A stretch of 64,000 nucleotides of DNA from Falsiroseomonas sp050563535 (GTDB lineage: Bacteria > Pseudomonadota > Alphaproteobacteria > Acetobacterales > Acetobacteraceae). How positions within the stretch are numbered: position 1 is the first letter of the stretch; each line of letters starts with the position of its first letter. The notes below the pieces were generated by a model. It was not told the DNA's origin. It did not search any database and worked only from the letters and a program-made list of their open reading frames with translations. Made by a program: the position numbers and the translations under genes. The stretch spans positions 1 to 64,000 of the forward strand of contig NZ_JBNXUO010000015.1 in the NCBI RefSeq assembly GCF_050563535.1, read 5' to 3'. This document shows, one piece after another, positions 58,663-64,000 of this stretch.

Positions 58663-59736
58663 TCAGCCCCGCGCCACCGCCTCCGCGATCGCCTTGCCGA
58701 CATCGACCGTGCCCGCCTGCCCGCCCATGTCGCGCGTGCGCGGCCCGCCTTCCGCCAGCAGCCTCTCGATCGTCTGCACGATGCAGTCGGCGGCCGCCTT
58801 CTCGCCGAGGTGCTCCAGCATCATCGCCCCCGACCAGATCTGGCCGATCGGGTTGCAGATCCAACGCCCGGCGATGTCGGGGGCGGAGCCGTGCACCGGC
58901 TCGAACATGCTGGGCGCCGTCTTCTCGGGGTTGATGTTGGCGCTGGCCGCGATGCCGATGGACCCCGCCACCGCCGGGCCGAGGTCGGAAAGGATGTCGC
59001 CGAACAGGTTCGACCCCACCACCACGTCGAACCAGTCCGGGTGCTGCACGAAATGCGCGCAGAGGATGTCGATGTGGAACTGGTCCGTCGTGACCTCCGG
59101 GTAGTGCTTCGCCATCTCGGCGAAACGCTCGTCCCAGTAGGGCATGGTGAAGGTGATGCCGTTCGACTTGGTGGCGGAGGTGACCTTCCGGCGCTTCCGC
59201 GTCATCGCCAGGTCGAAGGCGTATCGCATCACCCGGTCGCAGCCGATGCGCGTCAGGATGGATTGCTGGGAGACGAATTCGCGGTCGGTGCCCGGGAACA
59301 TGCGGCCGCCGACGCTGCTGTACTCGCCCTCGGTGTTCTCCCGCACGACGTAGAAGTCGATATCCGCCGGCCCCCGGTTCGCGAGCGGCGAGGTCGAGCC
59401 GGGCAGCAGCTTGCAGGGGCGCAGGTTCACATACTGGTCGAAGCCGCGACGGATCGGGATCAGCAGGCCCCAGAGCGAGACGTGGTCCGGCACGCCCGGC
59501 CAGCCCACCGCGCCGAGGAAGATCGAGTCGCTGTCGCGCAGCCGCTCCATCCCGTCCTCCGGCATCATCCTGCCGGTGGCCTTGTACGTCTCGCAGGACC
59601 AGTCGTATTCCGTCAGCTTCAGCTCGAACCCGAAGCGCCGCGCGGCGGCATCGAGCACGCGCAGCCCCTCGGGCGTCGTCTCCTTGCCGATGCCGTCGCC
59701 GGGGATGACGGCGATGCGGTAGCTCCTGCTGGCCAT
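58663..59736 (-). CDS. ttuC: Tartrate/3-isopropylmalate dehydrogenase-family enzyme (TtuC-like)
   Basis: A 357-residue decarboxylating dehydrogenase. AVIPGDGIGKETTPEG opens it; SLWGLLIPIRRGFDQYVNLRPCKLL, FYVVRENTEGEYSSVGG, the catalytic Tyr/Lys region and VVGSNLFGDILSDLGPA follow. The SLWGLLIPIRR insert and GREYSS-like loop fit tartrate dehydrogenase/decarboxylase better than LeuB. It would use NAD and Mn on tartrate or D-malate. AAGGA is seven bases before ATG 59736, which lies 10 bases after msrQ. Confidence 0.9.
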   Translation of the reverse strand: MASRSYRIAVIPGDGIGKETTPEGLRVLDAAARRFGFELKLTEYDWSCETYKATGRMMPEDGMERLRDSDSIFLGAVGWPGVPDHVSLWGLLIPIRRGFDQYVNLRPCKLLPGSTSPLANRGPADIDFYVVRENTEGEYSSVGGRMFPGTDREFVSQQSILTRIGCDRVMRYAFDLAMTRKRRKVTSATKSNGITFTMPYWDERFAEMAKHYPEVTTDQFHIDILCAHFVQHPDWFDVVVGSNLFGDILSDLGPAVAGSIGIAASANINPEKTAPSMFEPVHGSAPDIAGRWICNPIGQIWSGAMMLEHLGEKAAADCIVQTIERLLAEGGPRTRDMGGQAGTVDVGKAIAEAVARG

Positions 59737-59746
59737 TGCGCGGTCC

Positions 59747-60652
59747 TTAGCTGCGGCGCGCACCATGGCCGAGGGGCGGGCCGCGCTCAACCCGCCCGGG
59801 CGGGCGCCACGCCCGGCGCAGCCATGGCAGCGGCGCGACGCAGAGGCCCGCGAGCGCCACCCAATGCGCCGGCCGCATCCCCGCCGCGAGGTCGAGATTG
59901 GCGGCCAGGATGCGTGCCGCGGGCAGGTTGGTGGCCACCGCGTACCAGGCGGCTTCGACCAGCGCCGTGCTGGCGGCCGCCGCCAGCGCCAGCCCGGCCA
60001 GGGCCGGCGGATGCGCACGCCACCGCCCCGGCAGCGCCCGCCACAGCATCAGCCACAGGAACAACCCGGCCAGCAGCGCCGCACCGTCCGCCCGTGCCTT
60101 GGATTGCAGGAAGGCGTGCAGCACGCCGCCCGCCGCCAGCACGTACACCGCGCGATGCAGCCGCTTCCACCGCCGCCCGAGCCGCGCCTGCCAGTCATCG
60201 GTCGAGGTCCAGCCGAGCACCGACAGGCCGAGCACCACGGCGAAGCCGAGCGTCAGGTAGGCGCGCAGCGCGATTTCGGTCGCCACAGCGCCGAGGCTCC
60301 ATCCCTGGTGGCCGGCGTAGAGCAGGAGGTGCAGCACCGCGTAGCCGAGCGCGACCAGCCCCAGCATCCGCCGCAGCGTCGCGGCCTTCGGCCAGTCGGC
60401 GACGAAGCGCAGCGGCGTCACGGCAAGGCTCGCCAGCAGTGCCTGGAGCGCGAGCGCGCCGGCCTGCCGCGTCGCGGCCTTCCAGGGCTCTGCCCCCAGC
60501 GCGCCGGCGGCAAGGTCCAGCAGCAGCAGCGCGCCCGGCAGGATCGCCAGCGCGAGCACCGCGGCGCGGAGCGGGGAGAAGCGCCCGCCGCGGTCCTGCC
60601 AGGGGCGCGGGATGCGCCGGCGGGGCTGCGCGGGCGCGGCTTCAACGGGCAT
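59747..60652 (-). CDS. msrQ: MsrQ-like haem b membrane subunit
   Basis: A 301-residue membrane protein of the ferric-reductase-like (PF01794) YedZ/MsrQ group. A short Pro/Arg-rich N-terminus is followed by about seven hydrophobic segments. Haem-ligand candidates are the histidines in VLHLLLYAGHQ and KRLHRAVYVLAAGGVLHAF. MsrQ feeds electrons to the periplasmic methionine-sulphoxide reductase MsrP, but no msrP is in this window. The ATG overlaps the nuclease gene end by 11 bases. Confidence 0.85.
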   Translation of the reverse strand: MPVEAAPAQPRRRIPRPWQDRGGRFSPLRAAVLALAILPGALLLLDLAAGALGAEPWKAATRQAGALALQALLASLAVTPLRFVADWPKAATLRRMLGLVALGYAVLHLLLYAGHQGWSLGAVATEIALRAYLTLGFAVVLGLSVLGWTSTDDWQARLGRRWKRLHRAVYVLAAGGVLHAFLQSKARADGAALLAGLFLWLMLWRALPGRWRAHPPALAGLALAAAASTALVEAAWYAVATNLPAARILAANLDLAAGMRPAHWVALAGLCVAPLPWLRRAWRPPGRVERGPPLGHGARRS

Positions 60653-61163
60653 GGCGGCGCCAGTCCTCCGGCGTCTCGAAGCTGCCGCTCCAGATGCCGC
60701 GGCCAGCCCAGCGGGCGCCCACCTCCTGCCGCATGTAGCGCCAGGAGTAGCGGGTGTAGGCGACGGCCCAGCCCTCCCGCACCAGCCAGGCGGCGATGTC
60801 GGTCCCGCCGAGGTGGCAGCGGGCCAGGACGCGCCGGTAGCGGTCCTCCCCGCTCGCGACGCAGGCGATGCTGCCCGCCTCCAGCAGGTCGCGCAGCGCG
60901 CGCGTCGCCTCGGCGCCGCAGGGCCAGGGGGCGCCGTTGCGAAGGCAGGTCTGGCGCGCTTCCGGCGCGTCGATGCCCTCGAGCCGGACTCGCCGCCCCT
61001 CGACCACCAGCGTGTCGCCATCCACCACCGTGGCCTGGCCCTGGAGGTCCGGCCCGCCGGGGCCGGGCAGCAGCCCGCCCTGCCAGCCCAGCCAGCCGGC
61101 CACCGCCAGGCCGAGCAGCAGCAGGGCGGCGGACAGCCGCCTTCGGGCGCGGCGGACGATCAC
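60642..61163 (-). CDS. Staphylococcal-nuclease-like (SNase) thermonuclease
   Basis: A 173-residue nuclease with an N-terminal membrane segment or uncleaved signal (about 9-30). The SNase core is ATVVDGDTLVV, VRLEGIDAPEARQTC with the active-site Arg60 and acidic residues, and DRYRRVLARC with the second Arg near 111. It probably acts in the periplasm on DNA or RNA. The GTG start overlaps the ELM1 stop by four bases, and its end overlaps msrQ. Confidence 0.9.
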   Translation of the reverse strand: MIVRRARRRLSAALLLLGLAVAGWLGWQGGLLPGPGGPDLQGQATVVDGDTLVVEGRRVRLEGIDAPEARQTCLRNGAPWPCGAEATRALRDLLEAGSIACVASGEDRYRRVLARCHLGGTDIAAWLVREGWAVAYTRYSWRYMRQEVGARWAGRGIWSGSFETPEDWRRHAR

Positions 61164-62098
61164 CCGAGAAGCCCGCGGGCCCGGATCTCCGCGCAGATCC
61201 GCCCGACCTCGTCGATCGGCGGGCGCGCGAAGGGCGCGGGCGCGGCGGCCAGGGGCCGGGCCTGTCCCGCGGCGTAGAGGCTTTCGTGCAGGGCCAGGTG
61301 CCGCCGGCCCTCGGCGCCGGTCGGGGCCACGAAGACCGGCGCCTGCGTGACCAGCGCCTCGGACAGCATCGAGACGGAGTCGCCCGTCACCACCAGCGCA
61401 TCGGCCCAGGCCATGAAGCCCAGCAGCGGGTTGGCGCCGGGGCTGCCCCAGCGGTGCAGCCGGTGCGGCAGGGCCGCCAGCGCGGCGGCCAGCGCCTCGG
61501 TCGCCGCGGCCCCGGTACGGCGGCTGGCGGTGGCCAGCACGCTGCCGGCGAAGCCCGCCACCCGCGCGCCGAGATCCCGCGCGACGCCGGGCGCCATCCC
61601 CTCGGCCCGGACCGGGCCGCCGACCAGCAGCGCCACGCGCGGGCCGGGCAGCCCGCCGAGATCCGCGAACTCCTCCCGCGCGGCGGCCAGCCGGGCGGGG
61701 GAGATCCGGTGCGCGGCGCCGAGGATGGGCAGGGCATTGGCGGCCCGCGGCGGGCCGTCATGCCGGCCGACGACGTTCAGGTCGAAGCCCGCCGCGCCAG
61801 GACAGCGCATGCAGTGCACCGTCCGCACGCCGCGCCGGCCGAGCCACAGCGCCACCGGGCCGGACCGCCGCCCCGCGGAGACGGCGAGCCGCGGCCAGGG
61901 CGGCGCGATGCCGGCCCGCGCCGGGGCGGACAGCCCGGCCAGCGTCGGGAACGGCAGGGGAAGCCGGGCCAGCGGCCCCCATTCCAGCGGCAGGGTCCGG
62001 AACGGCACGCCCAGCCTTTCCGCGATGCCGAGCGCCTGCGCCGCGGTGCCCGCGCGCGGATCGGCCAGCACCCAGACCCGCTCCGCCGCCGCCATCAT
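61160..62098 (-). CDS. ELM1/GtrOC1-family protein
   Basis: A 312-residue protein of the mitochondrial-fission ELM1 family (formerly DUF1022), which has a glycosyltransferase-B-like fold. RVWVLADPRAGTAAQALGIAERLG, ALLVGGPVRAEGM, HRWGSPGANPLLGFMAWADALVVTGDSVSMLSEAL and VFVAP are typical. In bacteria its task is unknown but an envelope sugar-transfer role has been suggested. It heads an ELM1-nuclease-msrQ-ttuC run and diverges from pyrE. Confidence 0.88.
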   Translation of the reverse strand: MMAAAERVWVLADPRAGTAAQALGIAERLGVPFRTLPLEWGPLARLPLPFPTLAGLSAPARAGIAPPWPRLAVSAGRRSGPVALWLGRRGVRTVHCMRCPGAAGFDLNVVGRHDGPPRAANALPILGAAHRISPARLAAAREEFADLGGLPGPRVALLVGGPVRAEGMAPGVARDLGARVAGFAGSVLATASRRTGAAATEALAAALAALPHRLHRWGSPGANPLLGFMAWADALVVTGDSVSMLSEALVTQAPVFVAPTGAEGRRHLALHESLYAAGQARPLAAAPAPFARPPIDEVGRICAEIRARGLLG

Positions 62099-62168
62099 GG
62101 ACGCGCCCCGCCCGGGGCGTTACCTGTGCGCTTCACGCCGATCCGCATCCGCCGAGGAACACCGCCCG

Positions 62169-62891
62169 ATGGCCGCCACCCACGCCTCCGACTGGGACCG
62201 CGACGCAGCCCTCACCACCGCGCGCATCCTGCTGGAAATCAAGGCGGTGAACTTCCGGCCGGAAGAGCCCTACACCTTCACCTCGGGCTGGAAGTCGCCG
62301 GTCTACATCGACTGCCGCAAGATCATCTCCTTCCCCCGCGCGCGCAACCGCATCTGCGACCTGGGCGTGGAGAAGATCGGCCGGCATGTCGGCTACGAGA
62401 CGATCGAGGCGGTGGTGGGCGGGGAGACCGCCGGCATTCCCTTCGGCGCCTGGATCGCCGACCGGATGATGGCGCCGATGGCCTATGTGCGGAAGAAGCC
62501 GAAGGGCTTCGGCCGCAACGCCCAGATCGAGGGCGAGGTGCCGGTCGGCAAGAACACCCTGCTGGTGGAGGACCTGACCACCGATGGCGGGTCCAAGATC
62601 CGCTTCGCCAACGCGCTGCGCGAGGCCGGCGTGATCTGCGACCACACCTTCGTCGTCTTCTACTACGGCGTCTTCCCCGGCAGCTTCGAGAAGATGAAGG
62701 CCATGGGCCTGCAGCTGCACCACCTCTGCACCTGGTGGGACGTGCTGGAGGTGTGCCGGGAGCGGCCCTATTTCAGCGAGGGCGCGCTGAAGGAGGTGCG
62801 CCGGTTCCTGGAGGACCCGGTGGGCTGGTCGAAGGCGCATGGCGGCATCGGCAGCGTGGACGAGGCACGCCCGAAGGACGCGGCGGAGTAG
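62169..62891 (+). CDS. pyrE: Orotate phosphoribosyltransferase
   Basis: A 240-residue PRPP-dependent enzyme of pyrimidine synthesis, joining orotate to phosphoribose. The PRPP loop is LLVEDLTTDGGSK (about 136-148); YTFTSGWKSPVYIDCRKI and AYVRKKPKGFGRNAQIEG are the substrate loops. The C-terminus is longer than in E. coli PyrE (213), as in many alphaproteobacteria. ATG 62169 follows GAGGAAC. The gene stands alone, with a terminator-like stem after it. Confidence 0.95.
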   Translation: MAATHASDWDRDAALTTARILLEIKAVNFRPEEPYTFTSGWKSPVYIDCRKIISFPRARNRICDLGVEKIGRHVGYETIEAVVGGETAGIPFGAWIADRMMAPMAYVRKKPKGFGRNAQIEGEVPVGKNTLLVEDLTTDGGSKIRFANALREAGVICDHTFVVFYYGVFPGSFEKMKAMGLQLHHLCTWWDVLEVCRERPYFSEGALKEVRRFLEDPVGWSKAHGGIGSVDEARPKDAAE

Positions 62892-62897
62892 CGCCGG

Positions 62898-62917
62898 CGG
62901 CGCGGCCTGCCGCGCCG
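62898..62917 (+). terminator. Hairpin after pyrE
   Basis: An 8-bp GC stem (62898-62905 with 62910-62917) with a CCTG loop lies six bases after the pyrE stop codon and before the receptor gene. A terminator or attenuator is likely. Confidence 0.45.
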
Positions 62918-62946
62918 ATCGTCACCGAAAGGCATGGAGCACGCCG

Positions 62947-64000
62947 ATGGCCGCACGCCTTCCGCTGATCCTCGCTGCCCTCCTGCTCGCCGGCCCCGCG
63001 CCGGCGCAGCCCGCGCGCGACCAGCTGTCCATCGGCATCACGCAGTACCCGTCCACCTTCCACCCCAACATCGAGAGCATGGCCGCGAAGTCCTACGTGC
63101 TGGGCTTCGCGCGGCGGCCGCTGACCGTGCGCGACCCTGACTGGAACCTCGCCTGCCTCGGCTGCGACACGGTGCCGTCGCTGGAGAACGGGCTGGCGGT
63201 GCGGGAGGCGACGCCCGATGGCCGGCCGGGCATCCGCGTCACCTGGCGCCTGCGCGAGGGCTGGCGCTGGGGCGACGGCACGCCGGTCTCGGCCGAGGAC
63301 ATGCTGTTCGCCTGGCAGGCGGGGCGGGACTTCTCCACGGGCTTCGGCGGCAGCGAATTCTACCGCCAGGCCTATGAGGCGATCGTCGTCGATCCCCGCA
63401 CCATCGCGCTGCGCTTCGACCGCGTGACCTTCGAATACGCCTCCGCCGGCAACTGGGAACCCCTGCCCGCCCATGTCGAGCGCAGGCGGTGGGAGCAGGA
63501 ACCGCGCAGCTACCGCAGCCGCAGCGCCTATGAGACGGAGACGACGAACCCCGCGCTTTGGAACGGCCCCTACCGCATCGCCGCGGTGCAGCCCGGCGCG
63601 GGGGTGACGCTGGAACGCAACCCGGCCTGGGCCGGACCCGCGCCGGCCTTCCGCCGCATCGCGATCCGCACGGTGGAGAACACGGCGGCGCTGGAGGCGC
63701 AGCTGCTGGCCGGCCAGCTCGACATGGTGGCGGGGGAGCTCGGCCTGCCGCTGGACCAGGCGGCCGCGCTGGAACGCCGCGCCGCCAGCCGCTTCCGCTT
63801 CGCCTACAGGCCGGGACTTGTGTACGAGCATCTCGACCTCAACCTCGACACGCCTGCGCTGGCGGACCGGCGCGTGCGGCAGGCGCTGGTCAGCGCCATC
63901 GACCGCGCGCAGATCGTGCAGCGCCTGTTCGAAGGGCGGCAGAGCGTGGCGCACACCACCGTCAACCCGCTCGACGGCATGCATGACGACGCGGTCCGGC
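62947..64000 (+). CDS. Family-5 (peptide/nickel-type) ABC receptor, 3' truncated
   Basis: An open frame of 351 residues that runs off the window without a stop. The signal MAARLPLILAALLLAGPAPAQ is followed by LSIGITQYPSTFHPN, then WRLREGWRWGDGTPVSAEDMLFAWQ, NPALWNGPYRI and VRQALVSAIDRAQIVQ, all standard for SBP family 5 (DppA/OppA/NikA). The full protein should be about 550-620 residues. GGAG lies seven bases before ATG 62947. The permease genes would be expected beyond the edge. Confidence 0.93.
   Translation, partial: MAARLPLILAALLLAGPAPAQPARDQLSIGITQYPSTFHPNIESMAAKSYVLGFARRPLTVRDPDWNLACLGCDTVPSLENGLAVREATPDGRPGIRVTWRLREGWRWGDGTPVSAEDMLFAWQAGRDFSTGFGGSEFYRQAYEAIVVDPRTIALRFDRVTFEYASAGNWEPLPAHVERRRWEQEPRSYRSRSAYETETTNPALWNGPYRIAAVQPGAGVTLERNPAWAGPAPAFRRIAIRTVENTAALEAQLLAGQLDMVAGELGLPLDQAAALERRAASRFRFAYRPGLVYEHLDLNLDTPALADRRVRQALVSAIDRAQIVQRLFEGRQSVAHTTVNPLDGMHDDAVR

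Noticed and set aside
59765..62968. Open frame of 1067 codons on plus
   Set aside because: It is antisense to msrQ, the nuclease and ELM1, which have clear motifs, and passes through pyrE out of frame. High GC keeps stops rare.
1..64000. tRNA, rRNA, insertion sequences, attachment sites, replication origin
   Set aside because: I looked for cloverleaf, transposase, integrase, DnaA-box or par-type signals and saw none that stand up.

Overview
The window is a very GC-rich (roughly 70% or more) chromosomal segment with dense, mostly short operons. The gene content suggests an alphaproteobacterium, most likely of the Acetobacteraceae (Roseomonas-like). The reasons are a large set of tripartite solute receptors (Bug/TTT, TRAP DctP, TAXI), an NdvA-type glucan exporter, an ELM1-family protein, malate synthase G, and the alphaproteobacterial form of PyrE. 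This placement is inference from families and base composition; there is no rRNA in the window. I see no tRNA, rRNA, CRISPR array, insertion sequence, integrase or origin. No gene-free stretch reaches 300 bases; the longest are about 268 bases (27027-27294) and about 213 bases (57261-57473), both described below.

Layout. 2-2632 is the C-terminal part of a helicase-nuclease of a defence-like family. It overlaps tail to tail with a membrane-anchored TAXI receptor. 4113-10681 holds a glycine-zipper lipoprotein, then on the minus strand a TRAP transporter (dctP-dctQ-dctM), a HicA-like small protein behind an FNR/FixK-like box, a CBS protein and an NdvA-type ABC exporter. 10859-18339 is a solute-scavenging block: Bug-TauD-Bug on plus, then MlrC-type M81 peptidase, YpfJ-type metallopeptidase, a racemase-like protein without the usual catalytic cysteines, and a second TauD paralogue that has lost a metal ligand. 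18453-27026 carries an M20 peptidase, a secreted Gln/Arg-rich protein, an orphan sensor kinase, a ketopantoate-reductase-like/SDR pair, an EamA permease, a gamma-glutamylcyclotransferase, a lactate-permease homologue and a small unknown protein.

27235-36080 begins with a switch-like leader and a TerC protein, then a second TRAP operon (receptor-dctQ-dctM) translationally coupled to an AlkA-type glycosylase. An RNase-Z-like hydrolase, a phosphoesterase, an HD protein, an alpha/beta hydrolase and another EamA permease follow. 36146-46009 contains a homoserine-dehydrogenase-like oxidoreductase, a quinone oxidoreductase with a coupled membrane microprotein, a branched-chain-type receptor, a Bug-glycosidase-Bug cassette, and a diaminopropionate ammonia-lyase divergent from another Bug receptor. 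46025-51471 is a six-gene minus-strand catabolic operon: amidase, fumarylacetoacetase-like, Bug, M20 and two thioesterases. 51536-64000 holds a deacetylase and M3 peptidase, malate synthase G, a TerB-like protein divergent from a GntR/FCD regulator, a Fur-box small protein, a tartrate-dehydrogenase-type enzyme in a run with MsrQ, nuclease and ELM1, then pyrE and a truncated family-5 receptor.

How the parts fit. The region looks like a carboxylate, amino-acid and amide scavenging island. It has ten dedicated extracytoplasmic receptors (six Bug, one TAXI, two TRAP, one Leu/Ile/Val-type) plus a peptide-type receptor at the edge, but only two sets of membrane permeases for them. Most receptors must therefore work with permeases encoded elsewhere or have other roles. 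Non-coding structure is unusually informative: hairpins cover the ribosome-binding region of two genes, hairpins sit after both TRAP receptor genes, and a mutually exclusive hairpin pair precedes terC.
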